From Actinokineospora inagensis DSM 44258 (GTDB taxonomy: Bacteria > Actinomycetota > Actinomycetes > Mycobacteriales > Pseudonocardiaceae), in assembly GCF_000482865.1 (NCBI RefSeq), contig NZ_AXWW01000061.1, positions 1 to 44,019 of the forward strand: a stretch of 44,019 nucleotides of DNA, read 5' to 3'. The translations under genes and the position numbers were made by a program. The notes below the pieces were generated by a model. It did not search any database. It was not told the origin of the DNA and was given only the letters and a program-made list of their open reading frames with translations. This document shows, one piece after another, positions 21,252-29,914 of the stretch (positions are counted from its first letter, which is position 1; the number at the start of each line of letters is the position of its first letter).

Positions 21252-22565
21252 GTGACTGTGTTGGATTCGCGGCCTGACCTGCCGTTCGACAGCGGCCGGG
21301 GCACCCGGGCGGCGAAAACGGGACTGGAGTCGACGGAGTCCGCCGTGCTGATCACCCCCAGCGGGGTCACTATGCCCCCTGTGGAGGATCTCGGCGCGGG
21401 ACGCGGCCCCGACTGGCTGGACCACTGGCTGGCGGCCAACGCCGCGGACGTGCTGGCCTGGTTCCGGCACATCCACGCCCACCCCGAGCTGTCCCGGCAG
21501 GAGTTCGCCACCACCGAACTGGTGGCCGGTCTGCTCAAGTCGTTCGGCCTGCAGCCGGAACTGCTCCCCGGCGGCACCGGCCTCATCTGCGACGTCGGCA
21601 CCGGCGACCGCTGCGTGGCGCTCCGCGCGGACATGGACGCCCTCCCGATGACCGAGACCACCGACCTGCCGTACGCCTCGAACACCGCCGACGCCGCGCA
21701 CGCCTGCGGCCACGACGCGCACACCACGATCCTGCTGGCCACCGGCATCGCCTTGGCGTCCGCGCCGTCGCTGCCCGGCCGGGTCCGGCTGGTCTTCCAG
21801 CCCGCCGAGGAAGTCATGCCCGGCGGCGCCCTGGAGGTCATCGAGGCGGGCGGCCTGGACGGCGTCGAACGCATCTTCGGCCTGCACTGCGACCCGCGCA
21901 CCGAGGTCGGCAAGGTCGGCACCCGCGTCGGCGCCATCACCTCGGCCACCGACCTGCTGGAACTGCGCCTCACCTCCCCCGGCGGCCACACCTCCCGCCC
22001 GCACCTGACCGCGGACCTGGTGCACGCCCTGGGCACCCTGATCACCGGCCTCCCCGCCCTGCTCTCCCGCCGGGTGGACCCCCGATCGGGCACCGTCCTG
22101 GTGTGGGGAGCCGTGCACGCGGGCGAGGCCCCCAACGCCGTCCCCCAAGACGGCCTGCTCCGCGGCACCCTCCGCACCGGCGACCACGACGTCTGGGCCG
22201 ACCTGGAACCCCTCGTCGAGGGCCTGGTCCAGTCCCTGCTCGCCCCCACCGGCGTCGGCTACGAACTCCACCACCGCCGCGGCGTCCCCCCCGTCATCAA
22301 CGAGCGGGAAAGCACCCAGTTCCTGCGCACCGCCATCGAGTCGGCCCTGGGCGAAGACGCCCTGGTCGGCACCAAACAATCCGCAGGCGGCGAAGACTTC
22401 GGCTGGTACCTCGAACACGTCCCCGGCTCCTTCATGCGCCTAGGCGTCTGGCCCGGCGAAGGCCCCATGCGCGACCTGCACCAGCCAACGTTCCAACTGG
22501 ACGAACGCGCCCTGCTGGCGGGCATCCGGGTCATGACCCACACCGCACTGGCCGCACTGGCCTGA
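21252..22565 (+). CDS. M20-family metal-dependent amidohydrolase (AmiA/HipO-like)
   Basis: 437 residues from GTG 21252 (GGAGGG at 21241-21246). It removes the acyl group from N-acyl amino acids or similar amides, using two zinc or manganese ions. Motifs: HAHPELSRQE (75-84), ADMDALP (126-132), HACGHDAHTT (150-159), FQPAEE, and SAGGEDFGWY near the C-terminus. The first ~45 residues precede the catalytic domain and could be dispensable; ATG 21372 is an alternative start. It is similar to mycobacterial AmiA1/AmiB1, which also lie near lpdA and deoD. The exact substrate is unknown. A strong terminator follows. Confidence 0.9.
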   Translation: MTVLDSRPDLPFDSGRGTRAAKTGLESTESAVLITPSGVTMPPVEDLGAGRGPDWLDHWLAANAADVLAWFRHIHAHPELSRQEFATTELVAGLLKSFGLQPELLPGGTGLICDVGTGDRCVALRADMDALPMTETTDLPYASNTADAAHACGHDAHTTILLATGIALASAPSLPGRVRLVFQPAEEVMPGGALEVIEAGGLDGVERIFGLHCDPRTEVGKVGTRVGAITSATDLLELRLTSPGGHTSRPHLTADLVHALGTLITGLPALLSRRVDPRSGTVLVWGAVHAGEAPNAVPQDGLLRGTLRTGDHDVWADLEPLVEGLVQSLLAPTGVGYELHHRRGVPPVINERESTQFLRTAIESALGEDALVGTKQSAGGEDFGWYLEHVPGSFMRLGVWPGEGPMRDLHQPTFQLDERALLAGIRVMTHTALAALA

Positions 22566-22576
22566 CGGCAAGACTC

Positions 22577-22614
22577 CCGGGGGTCCGCGTGCAGAACGCG
22601 GACCCCCGGTTTTT
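22577..22614 (+). terminator. Rho-independent terminator of the amidohydrolase gene
   Basis: A perfect 14-bp stem (CCGGGGGTCCGCGT and its complement) closes the loop GCAGA and is followed by five T residues (22610-22614). It is the clearest classical terminator in the window. Confidence 0.93.
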
Positions 22615-22622
22615 CACACCCG

Positions 22623-23199
22623 CGCTGAGCAGCCCCCAAATCCAGCCTAGCCACCAAACACACCCGCGCGACGGCTGGAAGTTCCGGCTGTGGACAACCC
22701 AGACCACTGTGGACCACCCACCGCCTCCCGCCGCCGATCCCCCTTCCGCTTATTTCGGCCGGGCCACCTACCCGCGAGATGCGCGGGGTGTGCTGCACTC
22801 GCCTGCAGCGCTGGCGGCGGTCGCTGTCGACGCCGGGCCTCGTTCGATCCCCAGAAACCCTTCCGCGCGCCCAATCCCCTCTTGACAAGCCACCCCCACC
22901 ACCCTACGGGCGGCCCCCACCCTCCCGGGGGCAGCCCTCGATGCCAGTTTACCGAGGTGGGGCCAGAAAAACGGGTGGGCGCCCGGTCTGTGGACGGCGG
23001 TGAGCATTGTGGACAACTCAACCTGGAGTCGATGTCCGCGGTGGCGTTCGGTGCTGGTGTTCTTGGGCTAGGTGGGTGGTACTGGGGGCTGCGGGTACCG
23101 GGACTCGGTCCACAGTGGTCTGGGTTGTGCACAGGCTGAACTTCCAGCCGTCGCGCGGGTGTGTTTGGTGGCTAGGCTGGATTTGGGGGCTGCTCAGCG
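22623..23199. mobile_element. 577-bp element with 93-bp terminal inverted repeats carrying DnaA-box-like sites
   Basis: Left arm 22623-22715 and right arm 23107-23199 are reverse complements, 90 of 93 positions identical. They enclose ~391 bp with no convincing gene. Each arm contains the sequence CACTGTGGACC and a DnaA-box-like site: perfect TTGTCCACA on the minus strand at 22689-22697, and TTGTGCACA at 23125-23133. A further perfect box is at 23008-23016 and one with a single mismatch at 22708-22716. The element sits exactly between two convergent genes. It could be a MITE-like non-autonomous transposable element, or a DnaA-binding cluster. No target-site duplication is obvious. Confidence 0.7.
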
Positions 23200-23241
23200 G
23201 GGTTCGGGGCAAGCCTGGCCCGCCCCGACCCACACGACCCG

Positions 23242-23778
23242 CTACCAGGTGTGTGCCACGTCAACAACGATCCGCGTCCCGCCGCCGTCGCGGGGGAGGG
23301 TGAAGATGCGGAAGGGGAGGCGGGCGCGCAGGCCGATGCCGATGTCGGAGCTGCCTTCGAAGCTGCCCGCGAACACGACCTGGCGGAAGGTGCGGTACCC
23401 GGTGACGTCGACGAGTTCACGCCAGTTGGCCGGGTGGTAGGTCAACTGGCCGTCGTCGGTGTAGGCGGGGCCGAACGCGGAGACCAGGAGCTTGGCCGCG
23501 CCCCGGGTCGGGATGACCTCTCCGCTGCCGATGCTCTGGATCTCGTCCACATAGGACGCCGCGTAGCCGTGGTCGTTCTGGCCAACCAGGTCGATGACCA
23601 GGCGGTCGTAGCAGTCGTGTTGGCCGCCGCGGATGTCGGTGAGGGGGCCTTGGCCGTTGAGGCCCGCCTGCTTGGGCAGTGAACCCCACGGGGTGTCGCA
23701 GGTGGTGGCGGTGGCGGCGGCCGGGACCGCCACCAGGGTGGACAGTGCCAGCAGGACGGCGGCGATGACGCGTTTCAT
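23242..23778 (-). CDS. Secreted AMIN-like domain protein, second of two
   Basis: 178 residues. A Sec signal peptide (MKRVIAAVLLALSTLVAVPAAATA) ends around residue 24. The mature part begins with a Cys (TCDTPWG) and contains HDCYDRLVIDLVG, GYAASYVDEI, GYRTFRQVVFAGSFEG and RIVVDVAH. These are features of the actinobacterial AMIN-like family; AMIN domains bind peptidoglycan or periplasmic partners elsewhere, but here function is inferred. The two cysteines (TCDTPWG and HDCYDR) can form one disulfide. GAGGAG precedes the ATG at 23778. It starts 14 nt after the stop of its paralogue, so both are in one operon. Confidence 0.82.
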   Translation of the reverse strand: MKRVIAAVLLALSTLVAVPAAATATTCDTPWGSLPKQAGLNGQGPLTDIRGGQHDCYDRLVIDLVGQNDHGYAASYVDEIQSIGSGEVIPTRGAAKLLVSAFGPAYTDDGQLTYHPANWRELVDVTGYRTFRQVVFAGSFEGSSDIGIGLRARLPFRIFTLPRDGGGTRIVVDVAHTW

Positions 23779-23792
23779 TTCGGTGGCTCCTC

Positions 23793-24332
23793 TCACCACT
23801 GGTGTGCGACGTCCACCACTAGGCGGTCGCCGAGGTTGATGACGCGGAAGGGCAGGCGTGCGCGGACGCCGATGGCGAACTGGCGGAAGGTGGTCATGCC
23901 GCCGACGTGGCGGACCTGCCGGAAGGTGCGGTACCCGGTGACGTTGACGGCCTCGGCCGGGTTGGGGGTGGTGTAGGTCGGCACCCCCGCGTTCTCGACG
24001 TACACCGGGACCTCGACCCACAGGTAGGCGCCGCCGCGGGTGGGTAGGGCCCGGTTGTTGGCGGGATCGATGACTGTGGGGACGTAGTAGGCGGCGTAGC
24101 CCAGGACCCCGGCGCCGCCCGCGTCGAACACCAGTCGGTCGTAGCAGTCATGCCTGCCCGCGCGGACCCCGGTGAGGTAGCCGCCGATCATCGAGTAGTC
24201 GGTCTTGTCCAGGGATCCCCAGGTGATCCCGCAGTACGGGGCGGCGTTGGCGGTCGGGGCCGTCACCAGGACGGCCGCGAGCGCCGCGGTCAGCGTGATG
24301 AGGGCGGTCCGCCATGATCTTCGATGAGCCAT
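23793..24332 (-). CDS. Secreted AMIN-like domain protein, first of two
   Basis: 179 residues, a paralogue of the preceding entry with the same layout. A signal peptide covers about 1-30 (LITLTAALAAVLVTAPTANA). HDCYDRLVFDAGG, GYAAYYVP, NVTGYRTFRQVRHVGG and RLVVDVAHQW align with the partner. The proteins differ in the middle, where this one has VYVENAGVPTYTTPNPAE. ATG 24332, with GGAGAA 6 nt upstream, is well supported. Tandem duplication followed by divergence is likely. No enzymatic motif is seen. They probably act outside the membrane at the cell wall. Confidence 0.82.
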   Translation of the reverse strand: MAHRRSWRTALITLTAALAAVLVTAPTANAAPYCGITWGSLDKTDYSMIGGYLTGVRAGRHDCYDRLVFDAGGAGVLGYAAYYVPTVIDPANNRALPTRGGAYLWVEVPVYVENAGVPTYTTPNPAEAVNVTGYRTFRQVRHVGGMTTFRQFAIGVRARLPFRVINLGDRLVVDVAHQW

Positions 24333-24427
24333 GTCCGTTCTCCTCGCACCAGCCGGACTGGTCCGGCGAGCGGTATGGCCGGTTTGGCCATGTTCGAGGA
24401 GACGTGCGACACACCTCCGAGTTGTGT

Positions 24428-24907
24428 CTAGCTGGCGGTGGCGGGCCCGATTCCACTGCACGGCCTAGTGCGCAGGTCCTCCGCGTAGTCGGCGGGTGCT
24501 CCGGCCGCCTCGGCGGCGTCGGCGACGACCCCCAGGTAGCGGGCCGACGGGAGGCCGCCCTCGTACGCGTCGAGCACGTAGAGCCAGGCGAGCACGGAGC
24601 CCTCCAGGGTCTGCACCCGGAGTCTGATCTTGGAGTGCAGGCCGAGCTCGGAGCCCTCCCACCGGTCCAGGTTGGGCTCGTCGTCGGTGACGTCGTAGAG
24701 CACGACGAACACCTGCGACTCGGCCTCCTCGACGATGGTGGCCAGCGCGCCTTCCCACCCGAGGTCTTCACCCCCGAAGGTCAGCCGCCAGCCGACGAGC
24801 CACCCCGTCCCGGCCATCGGCGAATGCGGGGCTCGCTGCATCATTTGGCCTGGATCCATGTTCGACCCGTAAGCGGCATAGAGCGGCACGCCGGACAGCC
24901 TAGCCAC
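24428..24907 (-). CDS. Gamma-glutamylcyclotransferase-fold (AIG2-like) protein
   Basis: 159 residues from GTG 24907. The family signature YAAYGSN at the first strand (about residues 9-15) is the glycine-rich substrate loop of the GGCT fold. The conserved acidic residue expected for catalysis may be Glu in the DRWEGSE region. Known members cyclise gamma-glutamyl-amino acids, but many have other roles. A longer start (GTG 24946) is open but has a poor ribosome-binding site. It is divergent from lpdA, as in mycobacteria, where a small protein of similar length sits beside lpdA. Confidence 0.7.
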   Translation of the reverse strand: MARLSGVPLYAAYGSNMDPGQMMQRAPHSPMAGTGWLVGWRLTFGGEDLGWEGALATIVEEAESQVFVVLYDVTDDEPNLDRWEGSELGLHSKIRLRVQTLEGSVLAWLYVLDAYEGGLPSARYLGVVADAAEAAGAPADYAEDLRTRPCSGIGPATAS

Positions 24908-25028
24908 ACCGTGCGGTGTCAGCAGGCAGCCGCGCGGTGGGATCACCTTTTCGCGGCCACCCCAGACCCGGTCGGGATACCCGGGCTACCGTTGGACCCG
25001 GACGCGCGCGGGTGAAGTGGAGGACCAG

Positions 25029-26429
25029 GTGACCCGGATCGTGATCATCGGTGGCGGGCCCGCCGGGTACGAGGCGGCGCTGGTCGCGGCCCAGCACGGG
25101 GCCGATGTGACGGTGGTCGAGCGGGATGGTCTCGGCGGCGCCTGCGTGCTCTACGACTGCGTCCCGTCGAAGACGTTCATCGCGTCGGCCGGGGCGCGCA
25201 GCGCGTTCCGCGACGCCGACGAGCTGGGCATCGGCACCGACGACGTCGACTCGACGGTGCACCTGCCCGTGGTGCGCGGCCGGGTGCGCGGGCTGGCGCT
25301 GGCCCAGTCGTCCGACATCCGCAACCGGGTGCAGCGCGAGGGGGTCAAGGTCGTCACCGGCATCGCCCGGTTCTGCGACGACCGGACCGGCATGGCGGCG
25401 CACCGGATCGCGGTCGACGCCGACGGCACCACCGAGGTGCTCTCCGCCGAGGTCGTGCTGGTCGCGACCGGGGCGACGCCGCGGGTGATCCCGGGCGCGG
25501 AGCCGGACGGGGTGCGGGTGCTGGACTGGCGGCAGATCTACGACCTGCCCGAGCTGCCGGAGCACCTGGTGGTGGTCGGGTCCGGGGTGACCGGCGCGGA
25601 GTTCGCGTCGGCGTTCATCGAGATGGGCGTCAAGGTCACCGTGATCTCCAGCCGGGACCGGGTGCTGCCGCACGAGGACGCGGACGCGGCGGCGGTGCTG
25701 GAGGAGGTGTTCGCCGAGCGCGGCACGACCCTGGTCAAGCACGCCCGCGCGGACAAGATCGATCGGGACGACACCGGCGTCACGGTGTACCTGCGCGGCG
25801 GTGAGACGGTGCGGGCCAGTCATGCGCTGATGACGGTCGGGTCGGTGCCCAACACGCACGGGATCGGCCTGGAGAAGGTCGGGATCGAGCTGGGGCCGGG
25901 TGGTTTCATCCCGGTGGACCGGGTTTCCCGCACGAACGTGGCCGGTGTGTACGCGGCGGGCGACTGCACCGGGGTGCTGATGCTGGCCTCGGTGGCCGCG
26001 ATGCAGGGTCGGATCGCGATGTGGCACGCGCTGGGCGAGGGCGTGGCGCCGATCAAGCTGAAGACGGTGGCGGCGAACGTGTTCACCCACCCGGAGATCG
26101 CCACGGTCGGCATCAGCCAGCACGCGATCGACGCCGGTGAGGTGCCCGCGCGCACCGTCACGTTGCCGCTGGCCACGAACGCCAGGGCCAAGATGGAGGG
26201 CCTGCGCCGCGGGTTCGTGAAGCTGTTCTGCAGGCCCGCGACCGGGGTGGTCATCGGCGGGGTGATCGTGGCGCCGAGCGCGAGCGAGCTGATCCTGCCC
26301 ATCGCGCTGGCCGTGCAGAACCAGTTGACGGTGGAGGACCTGGCGCTGACCTTCTCGGTCTACCCGTCGCTGTCGGGATCCATCACCGAGGCCGGGCGCC
26401 AGTTGATGCGGCACGACGACCTGGACTGA
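25029..26429 (+). CDS. lpdA: Flavoprotein disulfide reductase-family NAD(P)H dehydrogenase (LpdA type)
   Basis: 466 residues from GTG 25029 (GGAGG 5 nt upstream). The start VTRIVIIGGGPAGYEAALVA matches the mycobacterial LpdA (Rv3303c) pattern. FAD motif GGGPAG at 8-13, second nucleotide motif VVVGSGVTGAEFAS, and the FAD-contact GVYAAGDCTG. A Cys39-x4-Cys44 pair (GGACVLYDCVPSK) is intact. The catalytic His-Glu pair usual for lipoamide dehydrogenase is missing: the C-terminal region reads SVYPSLSGSITEAGRQL. Rv3303c is known to lack His-Glu and also one cysteine, and reduces quinones with NAD(P)H, so this is a variant with the disulfide retained. It is unlikely to be a true lipoamide dehydrogenase. 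Confidence 0.88.
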   Translation: MTRIVIIGGGPAGYEAALVAAQHGADVTVVERDGLGGACVLYDCVPSKTFIASAGARSAFRDADELGIGTDDVDSTVHLPVVRGRVRGLALAQSSDIRNRVQREGVKVVTGIARFCDDRTGMAAHRIAVDADGTTEVLSAEVVLVATGATPRVIPGAEPDGVRVLDWRQIYDLPELPEHLVVVGSGVTGAEFASAFIEMGVKVTVISSRDRVLPHEDADAAAVLEEVFAERGTTLVKHARADKIDRDDTGVTVYLRGGETVRASHALMTVGSVPNTHGIGLEKVGIELGPGGFIPVDRVSRTNVAGVYAAGDCTGVLMLASVAAMQGRIAMWHALGEGVAPIKLKTVAANVFTHPEIATVGISQHAIDAGEVPARTVTLPLATNARAKMEGLRRGFVKLFCRPATGVVIGGVIVAPSASELILPIALAVQNQLTVEDLALTFSVYPSLSGSITEAGRQLMRHDDLD

Positions 26430-26658
26430 CTGACGGACTTGGACTAACCGCCTGGCCGGGGGCCGCTTCGACGGAAATTCGCCCAGTTCGCGGGTTTGAG
26501 CTGCTGCATTCACACCATCGTGCATAGTCTGACCGGCAGGGCTCACTTCTCCGTTACGGATTTTCCACGAGAACGGGTGAAACTCTGCGGCCGCTCTTTC
26601 GATAGACCTACCGAGCCGGTACCCCTGGGGAACCGAACCGTTACGTACGGAGGCTGAC

Positions 26659-26817
26659 ATGCCACGTCGGACCGAGTGCCCGGAATGCCTGGGCTCTGGA
26701 CTCGCCCCCAACCGCAAGGACTTCTGCCCACGCTGCGGCGGCATCGGGCAGGTCCCGCGCCTGGTGTGGACGGCGGGTTCGCGCGCACCGCACCACCGGG
26801 ACAGAACCGCGTCCTGA
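26659..26817 (+). CDS. 52-aa DnaJ-type zinc-ribbon protein
   Basis: A very short gene read directly from the DNA: ATG 26659 with GGAGG 5-6 nt upstream and TGA at 26815-26817. The protein holds two C-x2-C knuckles, CPEC near residue 7 and CPRC near residue 23, each followed by a Gly-rich turn (LGSG and GGIG), exactly as in the DnaJ cysteine-rich domain. It should bind one zinc. The tail ends DRTAS. The function is unknown; such proteins may bind RNA or act with chaperones. A 12-bp hairpin follows at 26832-26871. Confidence 0.75.
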   Translation: MPRRTECPECLGSGLAPNRKDFCPRCGGIGQVPRLVWTAGSRAPHHRDRTAS

Positions 26818-26831
26818 TCGGCGAGTCCGGT

Positions 26832-26871
26832 CCGCTCGGGTCATCCGTGGAGGCGCGGGTGACCCGAGCGG
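26832..26871 (+). terminator. Hairpin after the zinc-ribbon gene
   Basis: CCGCTCGGGTCA (26832-26843) pairs with TGACCCGAGCGG (26860-26871), 12 bp with a 16-nt loop. There is no T run. Confidence 0.6.
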
Positions 26872-26988
26872 CGCGTCCCGGGGCGGGTCCCCCGTACGCA
26901 TTACGGTCGGGTCATGCGGGATAACGCGGTCCGTACACCCGACGACCCCTGGGGCGAGTTCCCCAGTCGAGAGGCAGGAATCGCGAGC

Positions 26989-27420
26989 ATGTCGTCGCAA
27001 CCGGACCGGTACGGCACCAACCCCGCGCTACCGCAGTACCCCCAGCAGCAGCCGTACCCGCAGCAGGTGGGTTACCAGCAGACCGGGCCGCAGCCGGTGC
27101 CCTACCCGCATCCCCAGGCGCCGCAGGGGTTCCCCGTGCCTGGTCAGCCGGTCATGGTCGCCCAGTACGGGCCCGCGCCGCAGAACGGCGCCGGTACCGG
27201 CGGTTTCGTCACGGGTCTGCTCGGTCTGATCTTCGTGTGGGTGCCGATCGCCGGGATCGTGCTGTCCATCCTCGGCGTGGCGCTGTCCGGGGTGGGCATC
27301 GCCAAGGCCAAGCGCGGCGAGGCCAACAACAAGGGTCTGGCCATCGCGGGCCTCACCTGCGGCACGATCGCGTTGGCGCTGTGGGTGATCCTGCTCGTCG
27401 CCGCCGCGTCGGTGCTCTGA
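26989..27420 (+). CDS. DUF4190-type membrane protein with Pro/Gln-rich N-terminus
   Basis: 143 residues from ATG 26989. The first ~75 residues are disordered and rich in Pro, Gln and Tyr (QYPQQQPYPQQVGYQQTG). Two transmembrane helices follow (GGFVTGLLGLIFVWVPIAGIVLSILGVALSG and LAIAGLTCGTIALALWVILLVAAA) with the short cytoplasmic KAKRGEANNKG loop between. This is the typical DUF4190 layout, of unknown function. An upstream ATG/GTG at 26914 is less likely. The gene is convergent with glpK, only 22 bp apart, and no separate terminator is evident. Confidence 0.8.
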   Translation: MSSQPDRYGTNPALPQYPQQQPYPQQVGYQQTGPQPVPYPHPQAPQGFPVPGQPVMVAQYGPAPQNGAGTGGFVTGLLGLIFVWVPIAGIVLSILGVALSGVGIAKAKRGEANNKGLAIAGLTCGTIALALWVILLVAAASVL

Positions 27421-27441
27421 TCAAGTCCACTTCGGACCGGA

Positions 27442-28962
27442 TCATGCCGTGTCGTCGTCGACCCAGTCCAGGGTGCGGGTGACCGCCTTCTTCCACTGGC
27501 GGTACACCCGTTCCCTGGTGTCGGCGGGCATCCCGGGAGTCCATTCCTTGTCCTTGGCCCAGTTCGCGCGCACGTCGTCGAGGCCACCCCAGTAGCCGAC
27601 CGCGAGGCCCGCGGCGTAGGCGGCGCCGAGGGCGGTGGTCTCGGCGACGACCGGGCGGATCACCGGGACGTCCAGGATGTCCGCCTGGAACTGCATCAGC
27701 AGCTCGTTGCCCACCATCCCACCGTCCACTTTGAGCGCGGTGAGCGGGACGCCGGAGTCGGCGTTCATCGCCTCGATGACCTCGCGGGTCTGGAAGGCGG
27801 TGGCCTCCAGCACGGCGCGGGCCAGGTGGCCCTTGGTGACGAACCGGGTCAGCCCGACGATCGCGCCGCGGGCGTCGGACCGCCAGTGCGGGGCGAACAG
27901 GCCGGAGAAGGCGGGGACGAAGTAGCAGCCGCCGTTGTCCTCGACAGCGCGGGCGTGCTCCTCGATCTCGGCGGCGGACGAGATCAGGCCGAGGTTGTCC
28001 CGGATCCACTGCACCAGCGACCCGGTGACCGCGATGGACCCCTCCAGCGCGAACACCGGGTCTTGGTCACCGATCCGGTAGCACACGGTGGTGAGCAGGC
28101 CGTTCTCGCTCATCACGGGTTCGGTGCCGGTGTTCAGCAACACGAAGTTGCCGGTGCCGTAAGTGTTCTTGGCCTCCCCGGGGGACAGGCAGGCCTGGCC
28201 GAACGTGGCCGCCTGCTGGTCGCCGAGGACGCCCGCGATCGGGACCCCGGCGAGCGCGCCGCGTTCACGGACCCGGCCCAGCTCCGCCGAGGACGACCCG
28301 ATCCGGGGCAGCATGGACAGCGGGATGCCCATCTCCGCCGCGACGTCCGCGTCCCAGTCCAGTGTGGACAGATCCATCAGCAGGGTGCGCGAGGCGTTGG
28401 TCGGGTCGGTGGCGTGCACACCGCCGTCGACCCCGCCGGTCATGTTCCACAGCAGCCAGGTGTCCACGGTGCCGAACAGCAGGTCACCGGCCTCGGCCTT
28501 CGCGCGTGCGCCGTCGACGTTGTCCAGTATCCAGCGGACCTTCGGGCCGGAGAAGTAGGTGGCCAGCGGCAGGCCGGTCTTGGCCCGGTACCGCTCCTGC
28601 CCGCCGCCGAGGTCGCCGAGCTCGGTGGCGATCCGGTCGGTTCTGGTGTCCTGCCAGACGATCGCGTTGTACACCGGTTCACCGGTCCGGCGATCCCACA
28701 CGACCGCCGTCTCGCGCTGGTTGGTGATCCCGACCGCGACGATGTCGGAGGTGTGCAGATCGGCCTTGGCCAACGCGCCCGCCACCACCGACCGGGTGTT
28801 GTCCCAGATCTCCTTCGGGTCGTGCTCCACCCAGCCCGCGCGCGGCAGGATCTGCTCGTGCTCCCGCTGGTCCACGGCGACCACCTCGCCCGCGTGGCTG
28901 AACACCATGCAGCGGGTGGAGGTCGTGCCCTGGTCAACGGCGGCGACATACTCGGAAGTCAT
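27442..28962 (-). CDS. glpK: Glycerol kinase
   Basis: 506 residues, the standard length. It phosphorylates glycerol to glycerol 3-phosphate with ATP. The start [16 protein letters not shown] is the ATP phosphate-binding motif (GTTSTR, residues 12-17). Glycerol-binding [14 protein letters not shown] and the ATPase motifs [10 protein letters not shown] and [18 protein letters not shown] are present. A FGGY-family signature is seen near LKVDGGM. It begins 15 nt after the stop of glpF, so both are in one transcript. Together with the divergent glpD they make a complete glycerol-uptake and oxidation route. Confidence 0.96.
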   Translation of the reverse strand: MTSEYVAAVDQGTTSTRCMVFSHAGEVVAVDQREHEQILPRAGWVEHDPKEIWDNTRSVVAGALAKADLHTSDIVAVGITNQRETAVVWDRRTGEPVYNAIVWQDTRTDRIATELGDLGGGQERYRAKTGLPLATYFSGPKVRWILDNVDGARAKAEAGDLLFGTVDTWLLWNMTGGVDGGVHATDPTNASRTLLMDLSTLDWDADVAAEMGIPLSMLPRIGSSSAELGRVRERGALAGVPIAGVLGDQQAATFGQACLSPGEAKNTYGTGNFVLLNTGTEPVMSENGLLTTVCYRIGDQDPVFALEGSIAVTGSLVQWIRDNLGLISSAAEIEEHARAVEDNGGCYFVPAFSGLFAPHWRSDARGAIVGLTRFVTKGHLARAVLEATAFQTREVIEAMNADSGVPLTALKVDGGMVGNELLMQFQADILDVPVIRPVVAETTALGAAYAAGLAVGYWGGLDDVRANWAKDKEWTPGMPADTRERVYRQWKKAVTRTLDWVDDDTA

Positions 28963-28977
28963 CGAGGGGATCTCCTT

Positions 28978-29718
28978 CTAGGCGGGCAGGACGCGGGTGA
29001 GCAGACCGGCGGCGAGCGCGCCGAGCAGCGGACCGGCGATGGGCACCCAGGAGTAGCCCCAGTCGGCGCTGCCCTTGCCGCGGATGGGCAGCACCGCGTA
29101 GGCCAGCCGGGGGCCGAGGTCGCGGGCCGGGTTGATCGCGTAGCCGGTCGGGCCGCCGAGCGAGGCGCCGACGCTGATCACCACGAACGCCACCGCCGCG
29201 TAGCCGAGCGCGGCGTTGCCGAACTGCGGGACGCCGCTGCCGTCGACCTCGGCACCCGGGCTGACCAGGACCCAGAAGACCAGCACGAACGTGCCGATGA
29301 CCTCGGTGACCAGGTTCCACGGCAGGTTCCGGTGCACCGGGCCGGTGGCGAAGATCCCCAGCGTGTTCTCCGGTTCGTCGTGGTCGTCGAACTGGAGTTT
29401 GTAGGTCAGCCAGCACAGCACGGCGCCGAGGAAGGCGCCGGTGAACTGGCCGAGCAGGTACGCGGGCACGTCGGCCCAGGGCAGTTCGCCCGCGGTGAGC
29501 AGGCCGATGGTGACGGCCGGGTTGAGGTGGGCCTTGCTGGGCGCGGCGATGCTGGCGCCGACGAAGACCGCGAACCCCCAGCCGATGTTGACCAGCAGCC
29601 AGCCGCCGCCCTGGCCGAGCGAGCCGCGCAGCGTCGTGTTGGCCACCACGCCGGTGCCGAGCAGGATCAGGGTCGCGGTGCCGAGCAGTTCCCAGAGCAC
29701 GATCGACCAGAAGCCCAT
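28978..29718 (-). CDS. glpF: Glycerol uptake facilitator (aquaglyceroporin)
   Basis: 246 residues of the MIP channel family, with six transmembrane helices. Both NPA boxes are present: HLNPAVT (NPA at 66-68) and AINPARD (NPA at 196-198). Asp200 after the second NPA is typical of glycerol-conducting channels rather than pure aquaporins. ATG 29718 was chosen because GAGGGAGG lies just upstream. Residues upstream of it read as low-complexity sequence. It lies ahead of glpK on the same strand and is divergent from glpD. Confidence 0.93.
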   Translation of the reverse strand: MGFWSIVLWELLGTATLILLGTGVVANTTLRGSLGQGGGWLLVNIGWGFAVFVGASIAAPSKAHLNPAVTIGLLTAGELPWADVPAYLLGQFTGAFLGAVLCWLTYKLQFDDHDEPENTLGIFATGPVHRNLPWNLVTEVIGTFVLVFWVLVSPGAEVDGSGVPQFGNAALGYAAVAFVVISVGASLGGPTGYAINPARDLGPRLAYAVLPIRGKGSADWGYSWVPIAGPLLGALAAGLLTRVLPA

Positions 29719-29914
29719 GGTGCCTCCCTCGCGGTGCCGGTGGCGAGGGGTAGGCGCCCGGGGCCTGGGGGACGGGGATTCGGCGGCGGTGCCCACCCTG
29801 AGTGATCCTGGACGTTACCGCCGGTTCGCTCGACTGTCCACGGGTCGCCTGCCCGAGTCGCCGCGGCCGGGTAGCGTGGGTGAGGACCTTCGGCGCACCG
29901 CAGGGAGGCGAGCC

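Noticed and set aside
22690..23139. 149-residue open frame inside the inverted-repeat element
   Set aside because: It begins inside one arm, and a matching frame begins inside the other arm on the opposite strand (both start M-x-N-P-D-H-C-G-P), so it is a product of the inverted repeat. Composition is Pro/Arg/Gly-rich.
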